A stretch of 64,000 nucleotides of DNA, from contig NZ_SLXW01000002.1 of assembly GCF_004341085.1 (NCBI RefSeq), forward strand, positions 744,001-808,000, written 5' to 3'. The notes beneath the pieces are model-generated. The model was not told where the DNA came from and searched no databases. It saw only the letters and a list, made by a program, of their open reading frames with translations. How positions within the stretch are numbered: the first letter of the stretch is position 1; the number at the start of each line of letters is the position of its first letter. Positions 26,992-36,164 of the stretch are shown here, piece by piece. Origin of the DNA: Sphingomonas sp. PP-CE-1G-424 (GTDB taxonomy: Bacteria; Pseudomonadota; Alphaproteobacteria; Sphingomonadales; Sphingomonadaceae). Made by a program: the position numbers and the translations under genes.

Positions 26992-27287
26992 TGGCGATCA
27001 AGCTTCATGCGAGTTTTGCGGTTCACCCAGGCGCTTGGTTGCGGGCTGAAGTTGTCGCGCCGCATGGGTTGAGCGTGACCGACGTCGCCGCCAAACTGCG
27101 CGTGACGCGGCAGGCGATGAGCAACCTGCTTGGCAGTCGGGCCGGGCTGTCGGCTGAGATGGCGATCCGGTTCGAGAAGGCGTTCGGTCTGCAGGCTGAA
27201 ACGCTGATGCGGATGCAGGCGGCGTATGATCTGGCAGAAGCGCGGACGCGTGAGGGCGAGATCGAGGTAGAGCGAGTGGCGGCCTAA
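26991..27287 (+). CDS. higA: HigA-type antitoxin (XRE family)
   Basis: The 98-residue antitoxin has the typical N-terminal HPGAWLRAEVVAPHGLSVTDVAAKL, the helix-turn-helix VTRQAMSNLLGSRAGLSAEMAIR, and an acidic C-terminal helix (LAEARTREGEIEVERV) after RMQAAYDLAEA. It should bind HigB and repress the operon. The pair is complete and appears intact. Confidence 0.93.
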   Translation: MAIKLHASFAVHPGAWLRAEVVAPHGLSVTDVAAKLRVTRQAMSNLLGSRAGLSAEMAIRFEKAFGLQAETLMRMQAAYDLAEARTREGEIEVERVAA

Positions 27288-27318
27288 CCGCCTCAACATC
27301 GATCACCTCAGGATCGTT

Positions 27319-27597
27319 TTACATCTGGCGGGTCAACGCCTCGGATACTCGTCCCGGATTTACGTTGAATTTCTGTGCCACGTCACGTTGATGTAGCTTT
27401 GGATATCTGGCAACGAATGCCCGGATATCCTCCGCGAGTTCTGGCGTGAAATGTGCGCTTCGCACCGAAGCATGCGTAACGGGCGAATTTCGATACGTTT
27501 CGTCGGCTAGATCGTGAAGTTCTTCGATTCCGGACTCGTCCGCAATCTCGCGAAGTCGAGAACGGATCTGCGGAATCGTTCGCTTGTTACCCGACAT
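27319..27597 (-). CDS. Small helix-turn-helix protein of unknown role
   Basis: The 92-residue frame starts MSGNKRTIPQIRSRLREIAD after GAGGAC. Residues ~70-92 (HQRDVAQKFNVNPGRVSEAL) look like a DNA-binding helix-turn-helix. The middle has FTPELAEDIRAFVARYP. I recognise no named family. It is convergent with higBA and lies on the same strand as the helicase gene. Composition is a little more AT-rich than the helicase, which would fit arrival with the toxin-antitoxin pair. Confidence 0.65.
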   Translation of the reverse strand: MSGNKRTIPQIRSRLREIADESGIEELHDLADETYRNSPVTHASVRSAHFTPELAEDIRAFVARYPKLHQRDVAQKFNVNPGRVSEALTRQM

Positions 27598-27721
27598 GCA
27601 TCTGTCCTCGACTCGAAGTCTTGGGGGGATGATCTCAAACTTGACCGAAAGTTGCAAGTTTACGGGAATGGGGGGAAATGATCCGTCCAGTTTGGCATCG
27701 AGCGCATCTCGACGCTTTACC

Positions 27722-30046
27722 TCATCCCAGTGTAACGAAGCTGTCCATCACCCGCTTGCGCCCGGACTGCTCGAAGTCGATCTCCAGCTTGTTGCCTTCG
27801 ATCTCCGCGATCGTGCCGTAGCCGAATTTCTGGTGAAAGACGCGCATGCCGAGCGAGAGGTCGTCGCGGCCCTTGTTGCCGAGGCTGATCGCGCTGGACC
27901 GGCTTTCGACGACGCGGGCGGGTTTGGTGGAGAAGGTGCTGCCGGTGCCCGACGCACGCTGCCAGCCGGGACCGCGACCCGTGCCTCTCGCGACGTCCGC
28001 AAACGGATCGGCGCGGTCGGACCAGTTGGCCTGCCAGAGGCTCGCGCCGCCGGACATCGTGGTTTCGGTGTCGATATGTTCGGCGGGGAGTTCGGCGACG
28101 AAGCGCGACGGGATCGACGAGTTCCACTGACCGTAGATGCGGCGGTTGGCGGCGTGGATGATCACTGCAAGTCGCCGAGCGCGGGTGATCGCGACATAGG
28201 CGAGGCGACGTTCCTCCTCGAGGCTCTTCACGCCGCCTTCGTCGAGCGAGCGCTGCGACGGGAACAGGCCTTCCTCCCAGCCGACCAGGAACACCGTATC
28301 GTATTCGAGGCCCTTGGCGGCGTGGATGGTCATGATCGTGACCTGCGGATCCTGCGCGCCGCCCTCGTTGTCCATCACCAGCGACACGTGTTCGAGGAAT
28401 GCGCCGAGCGAGTCGTATTCCTCCATCGCGCGGACGAGTTCGCTGAGGTTCTCCAGGCGGCCGGTCGCCTCGACCGATTTCTCGGCCTGGTACATCGCGG
28501 TGTAGCCGCTTTCGTCGAGCAACTGGCGGGCCAGTTCGGCGTGCGGCAGGCTGGTCGCCATGTCGCGCCAGCGGGCGATGTCGCCGACCAGGCGTCCGAG
28601 TGACTTCTTCGCGGCGCCGGTCAGTTCGTCGGTGTCGAGAATGCGCGCGGCGGCGGTGGTCAGCGGCGTGCCGGTGGCGCGCGCGAGCTGGTGGATGCGC
28701 GCGACAGCCTTGTCGCCGAGGCCGCGCTTGGGGACGTTGACGATGCGTTCGAAGGCGAGGTCGTCCGCCGGCTGGTTGACCACGCGGAGATAGGCGAGCG
28801 CGTCGCGAATTTCGGCGCGTTCGTAGAAGCGGAAGCCGCCGACGATCTTGTACGGCATGCCGATCGCGATGAAGCGGTCCTCGAACTCGCGCGTCTGGTG
28901 CTGCGCGCGGACCAGGATCGCCACTTCGTCGAGGCTCTTGCCGGAGCGCCTGACGATGTCGATCTCCTCGCCGACGCGGCGCGCTTCCTCGGGGCCGTCC
29001 CAGACGCCGATGACCTTGACCTTCTCGCCGACGTCGCGTTCGGTCCACAGCTGCTTGCCGAGGCGTCCACCATTGTTGGCGATCACGCCCGACGCGGCAC
29101 CGAGGATGTGCGGCGTGCTGCGGTAGTTCTGCTCCAGCCGGATGACCTTCGCGCCGGGGAAGTCGCGCTCGAACTTCAGGATGTTCTCGACCTGTGCGCC
29201 GCGCCACGAATAGATCGACTGGTCGTCGTCGCCGACGCAGGCGATGTTCTTGCGCTCCTGCGCGAGCAGCCGCAGCCAGAGATATTGCGACGAATTGGTG
29301 TCCTGATACTCGTCGACCATGATGTATTTGAAGCGTTGCTGATACTGCGCGAGCACGTCGCGGTGCGTCTTCAGGATGACCAGCATGTGCAGCAGCAGGT
29401 CGCCGAAATCGCAGGCGTTGAGCGCAATCAGCCGCGCCTGGTATTGTTGGTACAGCTCGCCGCCGCGGCCGTTGGCATAGCGCTCGCTTTCGCCCGCATC
29501 GATGTCGGCAGGGACGAGGCCCTTGTTCTTCCACTGGTCGATCAGCCCGGCGAGGCTCCGCGTCGGAAAGCGCTTCTCGTCGATGTCGGCGGCGAGAATG
29601 AGCTGCTTCAGCAACCGCAACTGGTCGTCGGTATCGAGGATCGTGAAGTTCGATTGCAGGCCGACCAGTTCGGCGTGACGTCGCAGCATCTTCGCAGCGA
29701 TCGCGTGGAACGTGCCGAGCCACGGCATCCCCTCGACCGCATCGCCGACCAGACGACCGACGCGCTCGCGCATCTCGCGCGCGGCCTTGTTAGTGAAGGT
29801 GACGCTGAGGATTTCGGACGGCCACGCCTTCTTCGTGAAGATCAGGTGCGCGAGCCGGGCGGTGAGCGCCGCGGTCTTGCCGGTGCCGGCGCCGGCGATG
29901 ATCAGCACCGGGCCGTCGGTGGTCAGCACCGCCTCGCGCTGCGGCGGATTGAGGCCGCGCAGATAGGGAGGCTCTGCTTGCGGCGCGGACGTTTGGGCGA
30001 TCTGGTTCACCGGTGAACAGGTAGGGAACGCGGCGCGATCGGGCAA
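27722..30046 (-). CDS. uvrD: UvrD/PcrA/Rep-type DNA helicase
   Basis: Superfamily 1A 3'-5' helicases of this group act in excision repair and in removing obstacles from replication. The protein is 774 residues from a TTG at 30046, or 762 from an in-frame GTG at 30010. Motifs are LNPPQREAV (Q motif), GAGTGKT (Walker A), VDEYQDTN (Walker B), GDDDQSIYSWRGA (III), LEQNYRST (IV), TIHAAKGLEYDTVFLVG (V) and YVAITRAR (VI). The C-terminal Tudor-like part (FGYGTIAEIEGNKLEIDF) is also seen in PcrA. The exact start is uncertain. Confidence 0.94.
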   Translation of the reverse strand: MPDRAAFPTCSPVNQIAQTSAPQAEPPYLRGLNPPQREAVLTTDGPVLIIAGAGTGKTAALTARLAHLIFTKKAWPSEILSVTFTNKAAREMRERVGRLVGDAVEGMPWLGTFHAIAAKMLRRHAELVGLQSNFTILDTDDQLRLLKQLILAADIDEKRFPTRSLAGLIDQWKNKGLVPADIDAGESERYANGRGGELYQQYQARLIALNACDFGDLLLHMLVILKTHRDVLAQYQQRFKYIMVDEYQDTNSSQYLWLRLLAQERKNIACVGDDDQSIYSWRGAQVENILKFERDFPGAKVIRLEQNYRSTPHILGAASGVIANNGGRLGKQLWTERDVGEKVKVIGVWDGPEEARRVGEEIDIVRRSGKSLDEVAILVRAQHQTREFEDRFIAIGMPYKIVGGFRFYERAEIRDALAYLRVVNQPADDLAFERIVNVPKRGLGDKAVARIHQLARATGTPLTTAAARILDTDELTGAAKKSLGRLVGDIARWRDMATSLPHAELARQLLDESGYTAMYQAEKSVEATGRLENLSELVRAMEEYDSLGAFLEHVSLVMDNEGGAQDPQVTIMTIHAAKGLEYDTVFLVGWEEGLFPSQRSLDEGGVKSLEEERRLAYVAITRARRLAVIIHAANRRIYGQWNSSIPSRFVAELPAEHIDTETTMSGGASLWQANWSDRADPFADVARGTGRGPGWQRASGTGSTFSTKPARVVESRSSAISLGNKGRDDLSLGMRVFHQKFGYGTIAEIEGNKLEIDFEQSGRKRVMDSFVTLG

Positions 30047-30220
30047 CCTTTGAAACGTCGCCGAATCGTCGCGCGGGCGTCATGAAGCGCGCCTAGAGAC
30101 GGCGCAGCGACGTGGTTCGTGGTCGGAGTAGCCCCATGCAGAAAGGCTGCCCGACGCACTGGCGCCGTCGTCCCGCAGGCAGCGCCCTGCGGACCGCAGG
30201 ACCATTTGAGGACCATCATC

Positions 30221-30550
30221 ATGAAGCTTTTCAACAGCGTCGTTTCGGCGGCGATCCTTGGCGCGTGCCTGTTCTCGGCGGGGGCATCGGCCAGCGCGGT
30301 GCGCGAGCCAGTGTCGGTGCGCGTGTCGCATCGCGGACTCGACCTGACCAGCGACGCCGGGCGCACCGCGTTCCAGCGCCGCCTGCGCTCGGCGATCGCC
30401 AGCGCCTGCCAGCCGCGTACCAACGGTCTCGATGCGCTCGCCGACGCGCGCCAGTGCCGTCAGGAGATGACCGACGATGCGCGCGTCAAGTTCGCCGCGA
30501 TCCTCGGCCGCAACGGGACGCAGCTCGCCAGCATCGGCGCGGGGCGGTGA
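30221..30550 (+). CDS. UrcA family protein
   Basis: This small secreted protein (109 residues) has a signal peptide ending near ASASA (about residue 26). The UrcA pattern follows: VSVRVSHRGLDLTSDAGRTAF, RLRSAIASACQP and a second Cys in DARQCRQEM, giving a likely disulphide. The family is common in sphingomonads and caulobacters, and its role is unknown. The ATG at 30221 follows GAGGA. It is a single gene, divergent from the helicase. Confidence 0.85.
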   Translation: MKLFNSVVSAAILGACLFSAGASASAVREPVSVRVSHRGLDLTSDAGRTAFQRRLRSAIASACQPRTNGLDALADARQCRQEMTDDARVKFAAILGRNGTQLASIGAGR

Positions 30551-30579
30551 GCTGTAGCGCTCGGTGAGAAGGTCGGCGC

Positions 30580-30710
30580 CGAACGTCCTCCCCCACGAGG
30601 GGAAGTGGCTAGCGCTTGCCAGACGAAGGGGGAGGTAAGGCGACACATCTGTTGCATGTCTTCCCCCTCCGTCGCCTTTGGCTCCACCCCCCTGGCGGGG
30701 GAGGATCGGT
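30580..30710. repeat. Imperfect palindrome upstream of the phosphate transporter
   Basis: The left part gaacgtcctcccccacgagg pairs with the right part cctggcgggggaggatcggt, with further inner pairing (gggggaggtaag / cttccccctccg). It resembles other Sphingomonas G/C-rich palindromes. Any promoter of the phosphate transporter gene must lie to its right. Confidence 0.6.
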
Positions 30711-30797
30711 GACGGCCTCGTCCCAAATCAGGGCGGATCGTCGCTTGATTTACATCTGTCATAAGATTGTCATCGTTAGGGCCGACTGCACATCCTC

Positions 30798-32465
30798 ATG
30801 GCAACCTCCACATTTGCACCCGATGCGATGACGGCTGATTCGAGCGCTGCGGCGTCGGCCCCGCGCACCGGTCCCAAACTCGATCATGCGATTCATCCGT
30901 CTGGCCGCTGGATTTTCCTCGCAGTCCTGATCGGCGGGCTCGCCTATGCCGGGTTCAGCATCGCGATCGATACCGCGCAAGTCGGCGAATCGCTGGCGGG
31001 CGGCGCGTTCGCGTTCCTCGCGCTCGCGTTGCTGATCGCACTGGGGTTCGAGTTCGTGAACGGGTTTCACGATACCGCCAACGCGGTCGCCACCGTCATC
31101 TACACGCATTCGATGCCCGCGCCGCTCGCGGTGGTGTGGTCGGGGTTCTTCAACTTCCTCGGCGTGATGCTGTCGTCGGGGGCGGTCGCCTATGCGGTGA
31201 TCACCTTGTTGCCCGTCGACCTGATCCTCAACGTCGGCAGCGTCGGCGGGTTCGCGATGATCTTCGCACTGCTGCTCGCCGCGATCGTCTGGAACCTCGC
31301 GACCTGGGCGGCTGGACTGCCCAATTCGTCGAGCCATGCGCTGATCGGCTCGATCCTCGGCGTCGGCCTGGCCAACCAGATGATCAAGGGCGGCGCGGAC
31401 GGCACGTCGGGCGTCGACATGGCGCAGGTGTGGAAAGTGTTGTCCGCACTCGCGTTCAGCCCGGTCGTCGGCTTCGTCGGCGCGCTGCTGATGCTGCTGG
31501 TGATGAAGCGGTTCCTGCGCGATCGCGCGCTGTACGAGGCACCCAAGAGCGATACGCCGCCGCCGCGCGGCATCCGGGCGCTGTTGATCGGGACGTGCAC
31601 CGCGGTCAGCTTCGCGCACGGCAGCAACGACGGGCAGAAGGGGATGGGGCTGATCATGCTCATCCTGATCGGCTGCGCGCCGACCGCCTATGCGCTCAAC
31701 CGGACGATGCCCGAGAGCGCGACGCCGGCGTTCGTGCGGGCCGCGCACGACGCGTCGACCGCGTTCGTGGCGCATGCGAATGGCGCGCCCGGAGACGTCG
31801 CCGCCGCGCGGATCGACGTGACGCGCGCGCTGAAGACGAAGCAGGTCGCCGATCCGGTCGTTTATGGCGCGTTGGCGACGCTGTCGGATGACGTGTCGAC
31901 GCGGATCGCGGGCTATGGCTCGCTCGGCAAGGTGCCCGCCGCGGCGACGCCGAACCTGCGCAACGACATGTATCTGCTGCTCGATACGACCAAGCTGATC
32001 ACCGCCGATACGGCCGCGCAAAGCCGCTTCACCGCGCAGGAGGTCACGACGCTCAAAAGCTATAGCGGGCAGCTCGAGCAGGGGACGCGCTACATCCCGA
32101 CCTGGGTCAAGATCTCGGTCGCGCTGGCGCTTGGGCTCGGGACGATGGTCGGATGGAAGCGGATCGTCGTCACGGTCGGCGAGAAGATCGGCAAGTCGCA
32201 TCTGACCTACGGGATGGGCGCATCGGCCGAGCTGGTCGCGGCGGCGACGATCCTGCTGGCGGTCCGCTACGGCTTGCCGGTGTCGACGACGCACATCCTG
32301 TCGTCGGGCGTTGCGGGGGCCAGCGTCGCCAACGGCGCCGGGTTGCAGCGGCGTACGGTGATGAACATGGCGCTGGCCTGGGTGATGACGCTGCCGGTGG
32401 CGATGCTGCTGTCGGGGGGGCTGTACTGGCTGCTGCTGACGCTGGCGCACGCGCTGGGATATTGA
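30798..32465 (+). CDS. PiT family inorganic phosphate transporter
   Basis: PiT proteins import metal-phosphate with protons. The 555-residue protein has the two inverted family signatures, GFEFVNGFHDTANAVATVIYT (first) and FAHGSNDGQKGMG (second), and about ten to twelve membrane spans. A large hydrophilic loop (about residues 300-430) lies between the halves. LPNSSSHALIGSILG and LPVSTTHILSSG are the paired conserved segments. No PhoU-like gene is next to it, and no regulator is visible. Confidence 0.93.
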   Translation: MATSTFAPDAMTADSSAAASAPRTGPKLDHAIHPSGRWIFLAVLIGGLAYAGFSIAIDTAQVGESLAGGAFAFLALALLIALGFEFVNGFHDTANAVATVIYTHSMPAPLAVVWSGFFNFLGVMLSSGAVAYAVITLLPVDLILNVGSVGGFAMIFALLLAAIVWNLATWAAGLPNSSSHALIGSILGVGLANQMIKGGADGTSGVDMAQVWKVLSALAFSPVVGFVGALLMLLVMKRFLRDRALYEAPKSDTPPPRGIRALLIGTCTAVSFAHGSNDGQKGMGLIMLILIGCAPTAYALNRTMPESATPAFVRAAHDASTAFVAHANGAPGDVAAARIDVTRALKTKQVADPVVYGALATLSDDVSTRIAGYGSLGKVPAAATPNLRNDMYLLLDTTKLITADTAAQSRFTAQEVTTLKSYSGQLEQGTRYIPTWVKISVALALGLGTMVGWKRIVVTVGEKIGKSHLTYGMGASAELVAAATILLAVRYGLPVSTTHILSSGVAGASVANGAGLQRRTVMNMALAWVMTLPVAMLLSGGLYWLLLTLAHALGY

Positions 32466-32561
32466 TCGAGGACGGCAAAACCACGATCGTTCGACTGTAG
32501 CGCACCGCCATGCCGGCACCCGTCCGGCATCAGCAGACCGATCGCCGCAGACCGACCCGCG

Positions 32562-32990
32562 CTAGGCGGTGACGGGGCGCCCTTCGTCGGCAAAGGCTGC
32601 GGCGACGGCGGCGGCGCTCGCGAGGACCCCATCGACGCGACGCACGCCGAGCAGATCGGCCATCAGCAGGCGGGCGGTCTCGGGCGCGGTCTCGATACGC
32701 GCGAGGATCGACAGCATCGCTGCCTCGGCCGGCGTCATCCGCGCGCAGCAGCACGGCGCGATCGCGATCGTTCCCGCGGACGTGCCCGCAAGATCCGCCA
32801 TCAACGCGCGCAGCAGGACGAGCGGCCGGCGGAAGCTCTGGCCGAACGCGGTGAACAGGGTGTGCGCGGCGCGTGCGTCGGCAAGGCCGTTCGCGCCCAT
32901 CCGCCGCATCGCGAACAGCGCGATCCGCGCGTTTTCACATTCGGGCAACGCGTGCGGAAGCAGGGCAGTGGCGGTTCGAACATCGGTCAT
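32562..32990 (-). CDS. Small Cys-containing protein, possibly DUF6628
   Basis: The 142-residue protein is helical and soluble with no signal. Its marked features are ALFAMRRMGANGLADARAAH, FGQSFRRPLVLLRALMADLA and a CCC cluster in IAPCCCARMTPAEA. I believe sphingomonads have a family like this (DUF6628), but the name is from memory and unchecked. It follows folC at 68 bases. The gap holds an AT-rich inverted repeat resembling a metal-regulator site, so a metal or iron link is possible. Confidence 0.6.
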   Translation of the reverse strand: MTDVRTATALLPHALPECENARIALFAMRRMGANGLADARAAHTLFTAFGQSFRRPLVLLRALMADLAGTSAGTIAIAPCCCARMTPAEAAMLSILARIETAPETARLLMADLLGVRRVDGVLASAAAVAAAFADEGRPVTA

Positions 32991-33031
32991 TCACGCGACT
33001 CCGTGGTGGTCGCGCCAAACTCGCCTGTTGG

Positions 33032-33054
33032 TTATTGATAGTCAATAGCAATAA
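33032..33054. promoter_or_regulatory. AT-rich inverted repeat, candidate metal-regulator operator
   Basis: TTATTG (33032-33037) and CAATAA (33049-33054) flank an AT-rich centre (atagtcaatag). It stands out in a GC-rich context and sits 42-64 bases before the start of the Cys-rich gene. Fur-family boxes have a similar form, but the match is only general. Confidence 0.35.
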
Positions 33055-33058
33055 GAGA

Positions 33059-34372
33059 TCAGTCCGGCGGCTGGTCGTTTCCGACGAGCGCTTCGCCTGC
33101 AATGTACAGCGATCCTGCGATCAGCACGACTGATGGACCCTGCGTGGACAGGCGATCGAGCGCGTCCGCAATGCCCGGAGCGACGTCGCCCTGGACGCCG
33201 TACAGGGCTGCGATCTCGACCAGTGCCTGGGGGGCGTGGTGCGCGTGCCCTTCGACAGGGATGGCGATGATCCGGGCCAGCGACGGCGACAGGATGCGGA
33301 GGACGGCGTCGGCATCCTTGTTCGCCAGCATCCCCATGACGAGCGTGACGGGGCGACCTTGCGCGATCCGGCGCAATGTCCTTTCGACCGGCTTGGCGGC
33401 GTTGGGGTTGTGTGCGCCATCGAGCCATAGTTCGCTGCCGGCGGGGAGGTGCGCTAGGAGCGGGCCGTCCGAGAGCCGCTGCATGCGCGCCGGCCATTGC
33501 GCCCAGTCGGCGGCGGCGCGCATCGCGGCTTCGGGGATATGCAATGCGCCTTGGTGCCGCAGCATGGCGATCGCCAGCGCGAGGTTGCGCGACTGGTGCG
33601 CGCCGACGAGGCGGGGGCGATTGGTGACGACCGAAAAGCCTTCGTCCTCGTAGCGGACGGTCGCGCGCGCGGTCTCGCTGGTCCAGGCAGTGCCGCGGGC
33701 GACGACGGGTGCGCCGGCCGCTGCGGCGATGGCTGCGATCTTCGCGCGGAGGGCCTTGGGATAGTCCATCGTGACGAGGGGAACACCGGGCTTGGCGATG
33801 CCCGCTTTCTCGGCGGCGATCTCCAGCAGCGTGTCGCCGAGGAATGACTGGTGGTCGATACCGAGCGCGGCGATGCCAGTGACGACCGGGTTGGGGATGA
33901 CGTTGGTCGCGTCGAGCCGACCGCCGAGGCCGACTTCGACGATCGTCGCTGCCGCTGGCGTGCGGGCGAAGGCGAGGAAGGCGGCGGCGGTGGTGACTTC
34001 GAAGAAGCTCGCCTGGAGGTCGGCAGCGTGGTCGAGCACTTCCGCCAGCAGGGCGGCGAGCAGGTCGTCTTCGATCAGAGATCCCGCGAGGCGGATGCGT
34101 TCGTTGAAGCGGACGAGGTGGGGGGAAGAATAGACGTGGACGCTGTGCCCGGCAGCCTCGATCGCGGCGCGGAGGAACGCGCAGGTCGAGCCCTTGCCGT
34201 TGGTGCCAGCGACGTGGAACAGCGGCGGGAGGTTGAGGTGGGGGTCGCCGAGGCGGCTTAGGAGCGCGCTGATGCGCTCAAGGCCGAGGATGTCGGCGCC
34301 GGGCGACAGCGCGGTGAGGCGGTCGAGTTGGGCCTGAACTGCGGGCGAGGAAGACGTCGCGTGGTCGGGCAT
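33059..34372 (-). CDS. folC: Folylpolyglutamate/dihydrofolate synthase
   Basis: FolC adds glutamate to dihydropteroate and to folates, using ATP. The 437-residue protein has the P-loop HVAGTNGKGSTCAFL (Gly56-Thr63), the SSPHLVRFNERIRL motif, a Mur-ligase-like central domain (EVGLGGRLDATNVI, GIDHQSFLG) and a C-terminal domain with WLDGAHNPNA. It follows accD after a long palindrome, on the same strand. accD-folC next to trpBA is a common arrangement in proteobacteria. Confidence 0.96.
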   Translation of the reverse strand: MPDHATSSSPAVQAQLDRLTALSPGADILGLERISALLSRLGDPHLNLPPLFHVAGTNGKGSTCAFLRAAIEAAGHSVHVYSSPHLVRFNERIRLAGSLIEDDLLAALLAEVLDHAADLQASFFEVTTAAAFLAFARTPAAATIVEVGLGGRLDATNVIPNPVVTGIAALGIDHQSFLGDTLLEIAAEKAGIAKPGVPLVTMDYPKALRAKIAAIAAAAGAPVVARGTAWTSETARATVRYEDEGFSVVTNRPRLVGAHQSRNLALAIAMLRHQGALHIPEAAMRAAADWAQWPARMQRLSDGPLLAHLPAGSELWLDGAHNPNAAKPVERTLRRIAQGRPVTLVMGMLANKDADAVLRILSPSLARIIAIPVEGHAHHAPQALVEIAALYGVQGDVAPGIADALDRLSTQGPSVVLIAGSLYIAGEALVGNDQPPD

Positions 34373-34381
34373 TCTTCTAGG

Positions 34382-34484
34382 CTCCCTCTCCCCTCCGGGG
34401 AGAGGGCTGGGGTGAGGGGCAGTTCCGAGCGCCGCGTCTGTGGCTGCCCCTCACCCCGACCCTCTCCCCGGAGGGGAGAGGGAG
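34382..34484. repeat. Near-perfect 41-nt inverted repeat between accD and folC
   Basis: Arms 34382-34422 and 34444-34484 (ends ctccctctcccctccgggga / gggagagggag) pair almost fully. It lies between two co-directional genes of one operon, 5 bases past the accD stop. It may therefore attenuate or process the transcript. A close copy lies at 21657-21768. Confidence 0.85.
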
Positions 34485-34488
34485 TGCG

Positions 34489-35340
34489 TTACGCGGCCTC
34501 GCGCGCGCTGAGATACCCGATCACCGTGCCGAGCTGCTCGCGCAGGTCCTTCCGGTGGACGACCATGTCGATCATCCCGTGTTCGAGATAATATTCCGAC
34601 GTCTGGAAATCCTCGGGCAGCTTCTCGCGGATCGTGCTCTCGATCACGCGCCGGCCGGTGAACGCCAGCGTCGCCTTGGGTTCGGCGATCTGGACGTCGC
34701 CGAGCATCGCATACGCCGCCATCACACCGCCCGACGTCGGATCGGTCAGCACGACGATGTACGGCAGGCCGGCGTCGTGCAGCATCTGGATCGCGACCGT
34801 GCTGCGCGGCATCTGCATGAGGCTGAGGATACCTTCCTGCATGCGCGCGCCGCCGCTCGCGGTGAAGATCACGTAGGGCACGCGGTCCTCGATCGCTGCC
34901 TCGACGCCGCGCACGAACGCCTCGCCGACGGCCAGGCCCATCGACCCGCCCATGAAGCCGAAATCCTGCACGCCCACGACGACGCGGTGGCCGTTGATCG
35001 CGCCGCGTGCGTTGATCAGCGCGTCCTGTTCGCTGCTGTCGGTGCGTGCCGCTTTCAGGCGATCGGTGTAGCGCTTCTGATCGCGGAACTTGAGCGGATC
35101 CTCGGGCACTTTGGGTGCGGGGAGTTCGCTGCAGCTGCCCTCGTCGAACAGTTGCGCAAAACGGATCTTCGGCCCGATGCGGTCGTGGTGATCGCATTTC
35201 GGACAGACGTAGAGATTGTCCTCGAGCTCCTTGGTGAAGATCATCTGCCCGCAGCCCTTGCACTTGTGCCAGAGATTCTCGGGCGTCTCGCGCTTCGCGA
35301 CGAAGGGCAGGACGTTGCGGACGCTGTTGAGCCAGCTCAT
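34489..35340 (-). CDS. accD: Acetyl-CoA carboxylase carboxyltransferase subunit beta
   Basis: AccD with AccA moves the carboxyl group from biotin to acetyl-CoA, the first step of fatty acid synthesis. The 283-residue protein has the N-terminal zinc ribbon (Cys27, Cys30, Cys46, Cys49). The crotonase-like core follows, with GFMGGSMGLAVGEAF, the CoA-binding SGGARMQEG and LTDPTSGGVMA. The ATG overlaps the trpA stop by four bases (ATGA), so translation is probably coupled. Confidence 0.97.
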   Translation of the reverse strand: MSWLNSVRNVLPFVAKRETPENLWHKCKGCGQMIFTKELEDNLYVCPKCDHHDRIGPKIRFAQLFDEGSCSELPAPKVPEDPLKFRDQKRYTDRLKAARTDSSEQDALINARGAINGHRVVVGVQDFGFMGGSMGLAVGEAFVRGVEAAIEDRVPYVIFTASGGARMQEGILSLMQMPRSTVAIQMLHDAGLPYIVVLTDPTSGGVMAAYAMLGDVQIAEPKATLAFTGRRVIESTIREKLPEDFQTSEYYLEHGMIDMVVHRKDLREQLGTVIGYLSAREAA

Positions 35341-36164
35341 GCGCCAATCTCCATAGGGGCGACCTTCCGTGCGGACGCGACGGCGTCGGCGAGAGACTTG
35401 ATATAGGCGCGGACCGGTTCGGCCGCAGCGGTACCATGCTGCGCGACCAGTTCGACGATCGCCGAGCCGACGACGACGCCGTCCGCGACGCGCGCGACGT
35501 TGGCGGCCTGCTCGGGGGTGCGGATGCCGAAGCCGACCGCGATCGGGATGTCGGTCTGTGCCTTCAGGCGGCCGACGGCGTCCTCGATCGAGGACTGCTG
35601 CGCCTGCTGGAGCCCGGTGATCCCCGCGACCGAGACGTAATACAGGAACCCGCTGGCGCCATCGAGTACGGTCGGCAGGCGGGCGGCGTCGGTCGTGGGG
35701 GTAGCGAGGCGGATGAGGTCGATTCCGGCGGCGCGCAACTGAGGGCCGAGCGCATCGTCTTCCTCGGGCGGCACGTCGACGCAGATCACGCCGTCCACAC
35801 CGGCATTGGCCGCGGCCTGCGCGAACCAGTCAGCGCCGCGCCGGAGCATCGGGTTGCCATAGCCCATCAGCACCAGCGGCACGTCCGGATGCCGCGCGCG
35901 GAACGCGGTGGCGGTGGCGAGGATGTCCGCAGTGCGGGTCCCTTGCGCGAGGCTGCGGATGTTCGCTGCCTGGATCGCGGGGCCGTCGGCCATCGGATCG
36001 GTGAACGGCATGCCGAGTTCGATCGCGTCCGCGCCGCCCGCGACGAGCGCGTCGAGGATCGGGCCGGTAGCCTCGGTGGTGGGATCGCCCGCGGTGACGA
36101 ACGCGACGAGCGCGGCGCGCCCGGCAGCGGCGGTGCGCGCGAAGGTGGCGGCGAGGCGGCTCAT
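35337..36164 (-). CDS. trpA: Tryptophan synthase alpha chain
   Basis: TrpA cleaves indole-3-glycerol phosphate and passes indole to TrpB. The 275-residue TIM barrel holds both catalytic residues, Glu49 and Asp60, in AIELGMPFTDPMADGPA. It also has the phosphate-binding GFGIRTPEQA and GVVVGSAIVE. It overlaps accD downstream and the 56-residue membrane protein upstream, each by ATGA. Unusually, it is separated from trpB by that extra gene. Confidence 0.97.
   Translation of the reverse strand: MSRLAATFARTAAAGRAALVAFVTAGDPTTEATGPILDALVAGGADAIELGMPFTDPMADGPAIQAANIRSLAQGTRTADILATATAFRARHPDVPLVLMGYGNPMLRRGADWFAQAAANAGVDGVICVDVPPEEDDALGPQLRAAGIDLIRLATPTTDAARLPTVLDGASGFLYYVSVAGITGLQQAQQSSIEDAVGRLKAQTDIPIAVGFGIRTPEQAANVARVADGVVVGSAIVELVAQHGTAAAEPVRAYIKSLADAVASARKVAPMEIGA

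Noticed and set aside
32510..32530. atgccgg/ccggcat hairpin after the phosphate transporter gene
   Set aside because: The stem is short and lacks a T run; too weak to list as a terminator.
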